Assembly (NCBI GenBank): GCA_016584495.1
Contig: WAID01000002.1
Span: forward strand, 186,001 to 250,000
Source of the DNA: Celoporthe dispersa
Lineage: Eukaryota > Ascomycota > Sordariomycetes > Diaporthales > Cryphonectriaceae
DNA length: 64,000 bases
Direction of reading: 5' to 3'
Positions 12,901-25,100 of the stretch are shown in pieces. The translations under genes were made by a program, and so were the position numbers. How positions within the stretch are numbered: position 1 is the stretch's first letter; every line of letters starts with the position of its first letter. The notes under the pieces are model-generated. The model had not been told where the DNA came from. It searched no databases and saw only the letters and a list, made by a program, of their open reading frames with translations.

Positions 12901-14899
12901 GTCTGTTCGGGTAATGGCTGCTCTGATTGGCTGCTATCGTCTCCTCACTGCAGGTCATCGCAGGATGCGACAAGGACTATCCCCTGACCCCTCGTCTACC
13001 ATAGTACGCGGACAACTCCGCCTACCGTGCAAATCTCCTCCTGCAGGTCTTCTTCTTCCTATGCAGGCCTAGTGGGAGCTCTCAGGCACGACAAGGTTTG
13101 CGGGCGGCACGGCGACGGTCCTTGCTTCTTTCTTTCGCATGGCGGCCGCCGAACTTGTCTATTTTGGACAGCCCTGATGGCCACCCTCCTTTCCCAAGGA
13201 GGATAAGGCTACAAAAAGCTTGTTCGACAACATTGACGAGATCAAACGGTGGTCTAGGCGGCTTACTAGCTAGTGGCCGTGCCAGTTCGGGTCCGGGGAA
13301 GAGGGGCATTCTGTTTGCCCGGGGGGGTGGGGTGGAGGAGTGTTTTTTTTTTCTTCCTTTTTCTTTTTTCCCTCCTCCCTTCCAAGTTCATCTGGGCTGA
13401 ACAGGTTCTAGGTCTGGGTGAACTCTACTCAAACTGCTCACGTGCGAGGCTAATAAGTGTCCGGTCGGTTACGCAGAGACAGTGATCTCACGAACGGTGG
13501 ACATGCAACTTGACACGACATCAAAGTTTCATGATCGGCCGTTGCCGAACCTGTCAGGCCAGGAAAAGCACCGAGATGGGAAAATGAACGCCCCCTCGGG
13601 GCCGATGCGCAGGACCCCGGGACTAACACACAATGCCTAACCCTAGATGTGGAGGCCAAGGGCCGCCACCTTGACGCCGGCGAGAATGGCGCATATGGCG
13701 GCACGAACTCCTGAGGGATGTCTGCACAGCTGCAGGCCCGCGTTCCTTGTGTCGCCTGAGGCTGCCTTGTATTGCGGCCTAGCTCTCATCTAGAGCCACT
13801 CCTCTCGTCCAAGGCCCAGGGCGTCGGGGAGCCAGGTGGCAGCTTAGGCCGCAGACTAACAGCGAAAATAACTCAGGAGTATGACGACGGGCCTTCTGGC
13901 GATCATGCCTCGCCCATCCAAGTCCCGGGGGGGGGGGGCTACCTGGATTTGCCCAAAGTCTGGCAGCTCTGCTGCAGCTACCCGCCGCTAGCGACCACCT
14001 CTCACCGGGCAGATCTTTATCCTATCAAAATGAGTTGTTTGTGGCGTCTGTATGATAGAGTCAGTGTCTCGATGGCAGGGTAGATGCATCTACCATGATA
14101 CATGGAAGCAGGATGGTTCGAAGGAAAAAATAAAGGAGAAAAAGAAAAAGAAAAAGAAAAAGGAAAAATTCCAGCTGCGGTATCCTCGCAGGGACAAGGC
14201 CGGGGGAAAGGGTGCTCTTGCGCCCTCGTTACTCGGTACCTCACCCAGGTCTTGGAGAAGTCTCGATACTTTCTCTTTTCATCTTCTTTTTCTTTTTCTT
14301 TTTCTATTTTTTTCTTTTCTTTTATTCTTCTTTTTTCCATCCTCCCCTGCAGGCACGGGGAAATTTTGTGGGTATAATGGTCTGTCCAGTCTAATTAACA
14401 CACCCGAGCATTGCCACTCGCAGCTAGGAAGCCTCATATTGCATGACGGCTTCCGTGGGTTCGAATGCCAGGTACTACCAGTGCTGAGATGCTGGTCTGA
14501 GACCTTTGCTCGTGCCTCGATGGGTCCTTCTTCCTGAGATGGAGGAACCTCGACGAGATACAAGGTGGGAAGCCTGTGGTCATCAGGACATGAAGCTATC
14601 TAGGAGGTCCCGCGGTGCCCTCCTCTGATGACCAGGGACGGGACCTGAAAACAGGTCCGGGATGGAGTGTGCCTGCTAGGCTGGGGACCTTTGACCTGGG
14701 CACGCGTCTCGATCAACAAATACATCACCACAAAGTGTACGTACTGTACCTGCAGGCTCGGCTGGGACAGACCGCAGGAGGGCACCCGCTCGCTTGTTTG
14801 GACCGGTACCTGAACGAATGTCACTCCCTTCCTGGCTCTCTCCCTCCTGCCCCCCTCCCCCCCTCTTCTTTCCCCCATATGTTTAAGCTGTCGAGCTTG
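10000..14899. other. Intergenic, no supportable gene
   Basis: No conserved-looking frame was seen. The stretch has an alternating ATGCAT/CATATG patch near 10909-10926 and a long inverted pair of purine and pyrimidine tracts (14132-14168 against 14282-14338). Confidence 0.45.
14132..14338. repeat. Inverted GAAAAA / CTTTTT tract pair
   Basis: The left arm, 14132-14168, is a GAAAAA-type repeat. The right arm, 14282-14338, is a CTTTTT-type repeat. The arms are complementary over roughly 30 bases with about 113 bases between them. This could form a stem-loop as DNA or RNA, but both arms are simple sequence and may be coincidental. Confidence 0.5.
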
Positions 14900-17191
14900 A
14901 TTTACCAGATTGGGGCTCGCGAGAAATAAGAATCGACCTGGAGCTTCCCATCTCCACAAAAGCAACCCCCTCGCGTGCCTTTTGGCGTTGTCTTGAAAGT
15001 CTGCGCAACCCATGGGCTCTCAGGTTTAAGAAGGCCAGCGATTCTCGCCCTTTCCCCCCTTTCCTCTTGGTCGAGCAGAAGACACCGAGCATCTCGAGTC
15101 CTCTCTTCCAAGCCTCCGCCAACTCCTCCTTTGCTACTCTCACCAAGCCTCCCCCGCCGCTCACCACATCACACTGATACACACACCATAGCACCGTCGA
15201 CTGTATGCAGAGTCAAGTCGGGCCTCTCGAACCTGATTCTGTATCACTTGTGCACCTCTTCTCTTGAGCCTCCCACCACCAAGCCTCCACGTCTGTACGA
15301 GCCTGTCAAGCCACTGTGTCAGGGTGACCATAAGCCTGCTGAGATAGAAGCGGTTTTGACCTTGCGTCGCCCTGCATCGATCGCAGCTCACCACCACCCA
15401 CAAGAGGAACGCTCTGCTAGGCCTAGCCAAGCCCAGCTCAGCAACAGTCCGATCCTGTCCTGACCGGCAGAGGTCGGCTGGGCCCGCCTGCTCGACGCTC
15501 TCACCAAGCCATCTTGGACCCTATATGACCAGATCGGGGTGCCTCTTGATCAACCGGCGAACGCCAGCCCAAGATCTTGTACTCTCTTGCCTATCTCTGT
15601 TCAAAAAACCCCACAAATCACACCAGAGGCTCTGTTCTCCTGACCAGGAACACGAGACCCCCATCTCCTTCCTCGCCCCGAGCAGCCCTGCAGCTACGAC
15701 CTCCCACGAGCAGCCTGTCAGCCTCCAACACCCGCCAGCCCTCGCCCCAGGCCGCAGAAAATAGGGTACAGGCTCCCCCTGCCCGTCAAAAACCGACCCC
15801 ATACGCAGCCAGGTGCGAAATCGAAGGCTTCTCCCTTCGACGCTGTCAGAAATCCAACAACGGAAGGAACCAGGCACCAACATCACGCTGCACGTCACTC
15901 GGAGAAAGAAGAGCCCAAAAGCACCTTCCCATAAAGAAAGGAAAGAAAACAAGAGCACCGCGCACCAAAAAAAAAACCCCCCCAAATAAAGAACAAACAC
16001 CAACACCGGAAACCACATTTCCAGACAGGGAACAATCTCGACAACTTCAGACCTCGCCCCCCACCCCCTCTTCTCAGCATCAGACCCCTAGCTCCGACCA
16101 GCCCTCCTCCTCACAGCTATACATCAATCTAGCTACTCTTCGAACCAATCAGCAGTCTGACTGGATTTCGATCCTTGGTGTGGTAGCCTCTACTTCCTCG
16201 AGGACAAAGCCAGCAACACAAGCGTCATCAACGTCAAGAATATTTGATCGCCAGAGTTAGAGATCGCACGAGGTGAGCAAGCCATCTTCATGTGTCCTCC
16301 CCCAGTCCCGCCCTATGCCCTGTCTCTGTTTTCCTGCGCACACATACTTCCATGTCCCGTTTCCTGGACCTCGCTTCTATCGACGGCTGAGGGCTCTCCC
16401 CCTTCGTATATTCCCAAGCCTGATACCACCCAACCCCCACCGGATCTTCCATGGCGCGTCAGCAGGCGAAGACCGAGCTGCCAGGCGGACATCGGCGCTC
16501 CCATAGCTGCAGCCACAGTGCCAGCTGCCCTCTGCCCTGCGTCTCGCGATAACTGTCCAGAACCTGCCGGGTCAAATGACCCGCAGGTGTGGAAGACGTT
16601 GCATGGCATGGCATAGTCTATGCCGCCGCCTGTAGGCGTCTTACCTGGATGTTCTGGTTCCATCTCCGTCATTGGCGTAGCTGCCTGTGCGGAAAGCCTC
16701 CATGCTCCAGCGAGCGGCGGCCCGGGTGCTCGCTCAAATTGTGGTGGATCAAAAGCTGACATGCAAAGGCAGCACTTAATCAATCCAATACATGTGAGTA
16801 CATGCTTTCTTTTTCGTCAGGTGGACTCTCAGCCGGCCATGTCCTCTCCTTCTCTCCCCGCCTCCTACTGCTTCGGGTGCCTCCGCAAGAGAACTTTCGG
16901 GCTGCAGACAGCCAGCCACGAGTTCCGGGGGTCGCCGCCGCGGCAGTCATCTTGGATGCTCACATGAACACGAAGAAATGGAACGCTGCCTCTTTACGAG
17001 CCTCGCTCTGATCCTGTTCGTCCGAGCGTATCCTCCCTGTGGGGTGAAACAAGGAGGCAGTAAAGCGGCACGCCGCAGATCTCCTGTCAGACTACCCAGC
17101 TGAGGTGAAGCCATCTCATGGGATGGTCTGCCCGCTGCTTGGACCTCGAGTATTGAGGACAGAACAAGTCACAAAAGAAAAAAGTCGAGCT

Positions 17192-17311
17192 GAGAAAGAA
17201 AGGAGAAAAAAAAAAAGAAAAGGAAAAAAGAGAAAAAAAGAGAAAAGAGAAAAGAGAAAGAAAAAAAAAGAGGAAGAAAAGAGAGACAAGAAGAAGAAGA
17301 AGAAGAAGAAA
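17192..17311. repeat. Polypurine tract
   Basis: Ninety-five purines in a row (17192-17286), one C, then a GAA repeat to 17311. Such tracts can adopt triplex DNA and are prone to slippage. Confidence 0.85.
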
Positions 17312-19908
17312 CCTCGGGATGCCTAGTGGCAGATAATCGAGAGTAATGCACGGCCTCGACCGCAGCCTCGACAGTGGCTTTTTAAGCCTTGTGGGCTGGG
17401 TAAGATATCAGACCTTAGATGAGACGCTGACGCACTGATTTCTCTGTCAGGAAGACGAGATTTCATCAAATTACATTCTAACTGCCAATCAGGCACTGGG
17501 AATGACAAGGGCGGGAATACCACCCAAGGTTGGTCAGCTCACCTTTCCCAAAACACTCCACTGCATCTTCCAGGGCCCGCCTGTTCTCTCTGCCTACCTA
17601 CAGCCATGCAGCTGGAGTACATCGCGGGAGGAGACGAGCCCGACCACGCCGTGTGTGTCGTGGGTACTGGCGAGGACGGAGATCGTGGAGGCTCTATCAC
17701 ACCCCCCTCCCCCTCTCCCCTCTCCCCTCTCTCTTTCTCCCGGGCCCTGCTCAAGCCACCGCGGGATGATGTCTTGAGCACTAACATGCCGCTCACCTGC
17801 AGCGACCCCAGCAAGAATCCTGGCTGACGCTCGCCCTGCGAGACGGGGAGAAGACAGGCCCAGTACCATCTGAATCTCATTGATTGCCTCCTGCGCAACG
17901 AGTCCTCCTCTCTACATCGTGGAGAGGCGCATCGCATGACTTCACAAATACCCAAGGTAATTATATACTAACTGTATTCATCCTGATACCCTCCATCCTC
18001 ACACACTCGCCCCCCTCCCCACACAGCCGCCACACATTCTGTCTTGTAATTTTTTGCCCCCTTTCTCCCGTCTTTTACATCTTATTTCTCTTCTCCACAT
18101 GCAAGAGCTCTCGACCTTGGCGAGACCCTTCAGCCACTGGACGCCCACGTAGCATCCCCCCACCCGGAACCGGAATTTTCTTCAGCAGAGGTGCGCAGGA
18201 GAAAATGTCCCGCGCCATCGGGTCATGAGCCTGGGCGAGATCGACCCTGCCGGCCTGGCGCCTATCGGCGAAATAATTTTCGAATGACAGCCTCGACGAG
18301 AATCTAGAGCCGCGCGGGGGAGCATCTGGCATCGCCAGGTCTAACAACGTGTACGAACAGTGAGTCTGGATCTCTCTCTCTATCTCTCTCGCCCTTCCCC
18401 CTTGAGATGGCACGAATCACACACAAGATCCTGTCCCCTGCATCCGTCTCATTTTGGGGCTGTCACTTTTCTTGCTCCCTTCCGGGCCCCTCCCCCCCTT
18501 AGACGAGCCAATCATGTGGCTCCAGGGGGGGTCGGCCGGTGAGGGACGGGCCTGCTCTACCCTCCTTCTTCTACCCTCCTCCTCATTGTTTGGGGGAAAC
18601 CAGGCTGGTCTGTGGTAGCCCTGGCCCTTGACAGGCTGCCCATGATGAACATCTCCCGAAAAAGACGAGCTGCATTGGACTGGATCTCCGACCTGTGTCC
18701 CGGTCCAGGACAGGACAGGGCCCACGTCCCAGGAAGGCGAAGAGCTGGTCGTGCAGTAGTGCAGCACTGGGGCGTTCCGTTTCCGAGGGAGAAAGAAGCA
18801 TCATCATCAATCTACACATCCCACAGGACCCTGGTCACTCTTTTTTTTATTTTTTATTTTTTTATTTTTTTATTTCTCCCGCACATGTACCCGATACCCA
18901 TCAGTGTACCTGGCGGTCAGCATGTTTTGGGTTGTATCCAGCTGTAGCTGTATTATGCTGCTGCGGCATGCGGCAGCACACGCCACAGCTTATGCTCGAG
19001 ACCGGGAACCTGCTCTGGACTGCCTGCACCTCAGAAGTCGAAGCCTCGCATCCCTCACACGGGCGTTGCTCTCTCTCTTCCTCCCCTTCCGCCTGTCTGT
19101 CCGTCTGTCTCTCTGCCTGGCCAGTTCTCACTGCTGCCTTCTCTTCATCTTTTTTTTTTCGCCCCTTTCGATCCGCATACCTACTGAACCGTCGAGACTC
19201 TATCCCGCTGCAAACATGACAGCTGACTTGATGATTGCTGACGGCAGATAGGAAGACGCAGCCGACAACATTCAAATCCTCCGGCCCATCATGTTACCAT
19301 TACTACTAGAGACCTCGCCCTGAACATCACACCAGACATGTAGAGCTGCGGCTGAGAGACTGCCTGTCTCGTCCTGTCTTGTCTTGTTAACGTTCCTGTT
19401 CTGTCGCAACCTCTCACCAAGCAGGTCCGTGCTGACAATCTTGCGTCTTAATAGCAGGAATTCGCGCCGTCGCCCCCCTGCCCTGGGCTGGAGTATCTTG
19501 AACTACCCAGCCAGTCTGATATGAGGTACGCCTGCTAGATGATTTACTGTCTTGCCCTCTAGAGCGGCCAGAGGCTATTCACCGCACCCTCCCCTCCCCC
19601 CTTTTTGTTTCCTCTTTTTTTTCTCTTTCTATTTCTTTTACTTTTTCTTCCTCTGATGGAGCGAGGGTCCCATCGCCTCCACAACTATCAGCCGCCACCA
19701 GCCCGTCTTCTGACCGGGCCCCTGTCTTCCGGAATAATCTGTTCTGCAGGTTTAGAGCTCATCGTGTACCCCGTCGTCCGATGACCCTAGAGGGAAACCC
19801 CAGTCTCTCTCGAAAGTCTAGACGACCAGTGGAGCCCTCTGGCACCCCTGTCCAATGCACGCAAGCAATCCCACACCCACCTATTCATACGCCCATACCC
19901 TCACACTG

Positions 19909-19945
19909 ACACACACACACACACACACAAACGCACACATGCACT

Positions 19946-19973
<28 letters not shown>
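19909..19973. repeat. CA dinucleotide repeat
   Basis: Two CA blocks separated by a short ACGCACATGCACT interruption, ending in a TATATA patch. It lies a few hundred bases upstream of the vib-1-like reading frame. Confidence 0.85.
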
Positions 19974-19981
<8 letters not shown>

Positions 19982-20296
19982 CATGCACACCCACACACCA
20001 TCGCACACAGATGCGGGAGGCAAGGGTAGTTCCCATTGCTCGAAGGTGTACGAAATGCTACTTAGACCGTCCCGTGCCCCCTCCACTCATTGCCGCATAT
20101 GGGGTTCACTGCATCCCTCCCGATACTGCAGCCCGTCGTTACCTGTACAACATGTTAGCTGGCAGCACGATAATCTGTCACGCAGTGACGCCGTGATTCG
20201 TTCGCATGGGCAACGAGTTACACCATTGTCCGGTGCCAGGTCCTCACAGGCTGACCGGTTACACGGCGTCGGGGAGCGTCTGGGCAGCCTTGCTGA

Positions 20297-22199
20297 TTGT
20301 GTGCACTACCCAGCAGGTACGGCCAGGACTCCAGCAACTCACCCTTGACCCTCGAGAGTTCAGCTCAACCTTCGCCGTCCGTCATAAACCTGTACGCTCC
20401 TGGCCCCACGTCAGCCTTTACCTCTGCACCGGCCTACCCACCCGACAGCGGGAACTCCTTCTATAATCACAACCCCGCCCCCTTCCTCCCTACCATAGAC
20501 CATAGGCCTCGCCTTGGCTCCAAGTACGTGATACATCCCGCCCAATGGGGCTCTGCTGATCAGCCTCTGCCCTCTGCCCTTGTCCTACAGACTGAAACCA
20601 CTATTTGGAACATCCTGAATACTTACAAGCTGCGTGAGGCGCGCGCGCGCGTGTGTGGGAGTAGCACCTCTAACAACCCGGGCATGGCACATGCCCTCCG
20701 AAACACAACATTGCCGCACCCAGGTACGCAGCTGAGCACGCGAGACGTCTACTCGCCACAGACGCCCACCTACAGCCGGAGGACGACCGACCACCCGCGA
20801 TCACCCCCATACTTCACTACAGGTGGGCTCGGACGCCATCCCATCTCGTCAGTCCCGAGTCCTAACCTAGGCTTCACCAACCATCCAGGAACCATGACCT
20901 ACTCCTCCAGCCAGAAGCAGCAGCAGAACATCCCGCCCCTCCAGGGGATGACGATGCACGGCACCCTGTCTTATTCGGATGCCCCAACCACCCACATCAA
21001 GCCCGAGATCACGGGCACCATCGACAAGGGCTTCTTCCTGGCGGACAATGAGTGGACCTGCTACCGCAGGAACTATTTCTCCTGCGTCTGCTCGTTCCAC
21101 ATCCCGCCCCCTACCCACCCGCAGGCCACCATGCATTTCATGCCCACCGGCACCTCGCAGACGTACCAGGTCGCGGGCTGGGCCATGTGCATCTCGGCGG
21201 TGGTTGCGGACAACGACGCGCACACGATCGAGCTCGTGCAGCACACCCCCAAGCGGGACAAGGGCCCCATCGCGCCGCCAGACAAGATACGGCTCAACCC
21301 AAAGACCTCCCAGGCGGCGCACCACCCCCTCGGGCACTATGTCGGGCCTGACCTGGGAGCCTCGCGCCCCTACGATCAGCCCCTGTACGGCCAACCCATG
21401 CAGCACCAGTCGCTCCACACGTCCCTCCCCACGGAGCACACGTTCGAGCGGATCCAGTTCAAGCAGGCGACCGCGAACAACGGAAAGCGGAGGGCCGCGC
21501 AGCAGTACTATCACCTCGTGGTCGAGCTCTACGCAGACATCGGGGCCCAGGGCCAGGGCAGCGAGCAGTACCTGAAGGTCGCCCACAGGAAGTCGGCCAA
21601 GATGATTGTCCGCGGGCGATCGCCCGGACACTACCAGGCCGAGCGGCGCACGAGCACGAGCAGCGGACCAGGCTCCGGGCCGTCGGGGCTCGGCACGTAC
21701 CCGTCGACCGGCTCACAGAACTTTGGTAGTAACTACGGGAGCCTGGGATCCCAGAGCATCGGGAGTGGCTACAGCGGCTACGACACGAGGTCCAACGACC
21801 ACTACCGCAACCACTCGGACGCGATCCCCACGGAGCCGATCCTCAGCCAGGGAGGATGCCAGGGGCATCCAGGAGCCGGAGAAGTATCAGTACTATCCCG
21901 CGACCATGATGGAGCCCCAGCAGGACCCCCGGCAGCCGATTGAGGTGTTCCACCACCCTACGAGCCGCGCTGGGGACAGCAGCCTGCGGGGTCTCGGGAC
22001 CGGCTATGACCTCCCGGCGAAGCTCTACGCGGGGCCTTTGTTCTCCGATAAGACAGTCAGCACCGGGCGCTTCGAGGGCAAGACGAGCTCGGGCGGCTAC
22101 TATCCCACCATGGCGATGCCACCGTCGGTGGCAGATGGCAGCTACAGACAGCAGTGGAGGGCCTCAGCGTCACCCCTGATTACATCGTCGACGGGCTGA
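20297..22199 (+). CDS. vib-1: NDT80/PhoG-type transcription factor, VIB-1-like
   Basis: The frame carries a full NDT80-type DNA-binding domain (about 20995-21630), recognised by ADNEWTCYRRNYFSC, VVADNDAHTIELVQHTPKRD, FKQATANNGKRRAAQQYYHL and KSAKMIVRGRSPGHY. In Neurospora VIB-1 controls heterokaryon-incompatibility death, extracellular proteases and glucose/nitrogen signalling; in Aspergillus the relative is XprG. An upstream Ser/Gly-rich region contains an SSSQKQQQN stretch. The N-terminus is unresolved. The first in-frame ATG is 20684, but protein-like sequence (PLTLESSAQPSPSVINLY) extends up to an apparent acceptor at 20315-20316, so at least one 5' exon is missing from this model, and an intron near 20486-20590 is possible. 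One extra G in the GGG at 21851-21853 breaks the frame. Removing it gives EDARGIQEPEKYQYYP and an open frame to the stop at 22199 with the conserved GRFEGK-SSGGYYPTM motif. Assignment to VIB-1 rather than another NDT80 paralogue is probable, not certain. Confidence 0.8.
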
Positions 22200-25100
22200 G
22201 CCACTTATCGCGACCGCCAGCATCACAAACAACATGGATCATCTCGAGTCCTACCAGCCGACGCCCGAACGTCACGACCACATGGATGACACATGGTGAA
22301 CTACAGGACCCTTCCATGGAGAAGCAAACGAAGCGGGTATATGAAGCCCGAAAGCCCGCTACAATGTCTTGCCACCTTGCCACCTTGGTTTCTTTTTTTT
22401 TTCTTCTTTTTTCTTTTCCTGTAGGGGGGAGGGGGGCAGGATGGGAAATAGGATAAGGTGGATGCGGAGTGCTGGATTAAAGGCGCATGGGACGGACACT
22501 CACAACAGGTTGGGAAAGGGATCGGAAAAAGGATGAGGAATCGGACGGGGGTCTCCATTCAGGGTGAATGGGGGTTTAAAATGGCATATTGGGAAAAAGG
22601 GTCAACCAACGGCATGGCATGGCATTTGTAAGGGATACCCGTTTGTTTTCTCTCTCTTCTTTTGTTCCTATTTCCTTTTCTTCTCTCACACCACACCACA
22701 TCCCCCCACCCTCCTTCACAAAACTGCTGTCTTGATTTCAACACCTTACACCAACGCTCGCTTTGTGAGAACTGATTCCTGTCTTTCTTTTCCTTTCATT
22801 CCCTCTTTTTTTCTCTCTCTTTTTTCCTCTCCTTATTCAGACCGAGTTTTGTTGATGATGGATCTTGAGGAGGAGGAGAGGAGCGCTGGGTTAGTCGAGA
22901 GGAGGAGGGGGGGAGGGGAGAGAGAGAAAGAGAGGTAGAGATATGTTCTGGCGAGACTTTTCGACGTAGGGGATGAGCACGGTGTTCTGGTTGACCCAGA
23001 AGTGATGTTCGAGCATTCACCCGTGTGGATGAGTCGGGATGGTGTGCATCTCACCACGATGTTCCGCTATCTCCGGCTTCAGACCCGAGACGGCTCTATT
23101 TGATCTTGTTTGGTTTTCATTCCTTTTTTTCTCTTCTTCTTTTTCTCTCTTAATTTTCTCTTTGGGGATAACTGCATCTTACGGACACACACACTCATAC
23201 CTGCTTTGCCTACGTGACCTATGAGTGATTGGCCCATAGTATCAACGTTTGAAATGACCACTAGCAAGTCTATGTGGACCAGGGACATTGCCGCCAGCCA
23301 CGCTCCCCGGTGCCGCCACCACGCCAATAAACTGGCCACTCGGAGTTGCTTACCGAGAGCCCATGCTGCGTAAGGCTTGCTTGGTTTTGTCGCACAGATC
23401 TGAACAGCGCCAATGTCTATTCTTGTCTCGTTCTCACTCTCTGCTGCGGCGCCTCATGACACATATGAGCGTGAGCACGGATACGACATGTATCTATCCC
23501 TTATGGGGGGAAGAACTGGGCTTTTTTCCCTCTGAATCAGCCCGCGTAGTGCTGCTAGCCCCAGAACCTAGCCGTGCGATGGGTTCCGGAGGGAAGGGCG
23601 GAGGAGGAAAAAGAAAGGAAAAAGGAAGGGGTGGGCTTGTTGTGGTGTGAGAGGGCGGTCATCAATCTCGGGGGGCGGGAATCTGGCGGGACGATCGATG
23701 CAAGAGGCAGGGGGTGTGGTATACATGTAGATAGACCTGGGGCCATGTCAGAAGGGGGGGGGGAGAGATTCCTCGTCGTCTTACCCGCAGGAGGATTAAC
23801 CGACAGGCCGGTACTTTGACCACTCCTCCTCCTGCACGTTCGGAAGCTGAGGGATTTTCCGCGGGAGGACGGTCTACGTGATAACCTCGCCGCCTGGTCT
23901 ATACACCACGAGTTTGGGAAATGCCCCCCCCTTCTTCCTTTACAGATCCCACTCCACCCTCGACAGCTCGAGAAGACATGAGGTTCGAGATTGAGACTCA
24001 GAAAGGAAACGAACCAAGTGACGTTCAAATAAGGTTGTCGCTAGTCCCTCTAGCCCGCGGTCCATTGCGGCCACGAGCTCCCGGAAGTCTAGATTGGTGG
24101 TGGTGGGTTTTTTTTCTTTTTTTCTTTCCTCCCCTCAAACATTTGGGGACGATGGCGCGCGGCGGAGCCCTCCATTCACGAGTCCCCCCCCCTTCGGACT
24201 GGGCGGAGACCAAAGCAGCCGAGGTGCCGCGGGTGGAGAAAAAAAAAAAAAAGAAAGAAGGAGAGCTTGAGGCCAAGTAAAAAAAATAAAAACGGGACCT
24301 AGAGGAGGGAGGGAAGGCAGGTAGACAGGGGGGGAGGAGAGGAGGGGAGGGTTGTTTCCCTGTGATGCTGGTGACGTGTTGGGGTTACCTTCGTCCCTTC
24401 CTCTTTCAGCAATGGTTTTTTTCTTCTTCCTTCCTTCCTTTTCCCCATCGCGTCTCAATCTTTACCGTCATCAGTGATCACAATGACGACATGTTTTTTT
24501 CTTCCCCTTCTGTTTCTCCTCCTCTTCTTCTTAACACGAGATTAAAAAATAAAAATAAAAAAATGGCCCGTCATGGCTTAGATGTGTGCAGCTGAGACAT
24601 TGATGTTTAGCTGCTTGGGCTTGGGGGCCTGCGCCACGACGACGAATGCTGACGGAGCGGATCTCTCTCTCTTCTCTCCCGCGGAGAAGAAGACGATGAT
24701 GGTGCGTGGGGGATGGAGATGAATGTACCCTTTGATCTTGTGTCCACGATACTTCCGAGTACCTCCACTCTAGAAGGACGGTGCGAGCGGATAAGACGGC
24801 CAGACTGCAGGACATTAGTGATCGTGGTGGTAAGCCCTTCCCCCCCCCCCTCCCCACCACCATGTTTTTGCTCTGCGTTTCGACCAAAACCATCCATAGA
24901 GGCCTTTGGATTCTCACACCGTCTGACTATACTACTCTTGACCACTGCACAACAGCTCTTGCCCCCCCCCTGCCCCCCCTCATTCTCACGCACATGTCTT
25001 GCATAGCCTATCCTCCACCACCAGGTCGCGCCTTGGAAGAGAGACTACTGTACTTTCATGTAATATGTGAATTTCTTCTTGGTTTTCACTTATCCGAGAG

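Larger units (their letters stand above)
14900..20296. other. Upstream region of the vib-1-like gene
   Basis: C/T-rich, stop-interrupted sequence typical of fungal promoters and long 5' leaders. One open frame of 227 residues (15577-16260, plus) is low-complexity Ser/Pro/Thr/Lys and not convincing as protein. The stretch also holds a polypurine tract (17192-17311), T-rich stretches near 18840-18880, and a CA repeat (19909-19973). A long spliced leader or non-coding transcript is possible but not shown. Confidence 0.4.

Noticed and set aside
14455..14475. GGGTTCGAATGCC, resembling a tRNA B box
   Set aside because: The flanking bases do not form a T stem and no A box or acceptor stem is found at the right spacing.
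15577..16260. 227-residue open frame on the plus strand
   Set aside because: Ser/Pro/Thr/Lys-rich composition without motifs, in C/T-rich leader-like DNA with few stops by composition alone.
21848..21865. A tiny intron instead of a frameshift in the vib-1-like gene
   Set aside because: No GT-AG pair spans the break and the conserved residues on both sides are contiguous.
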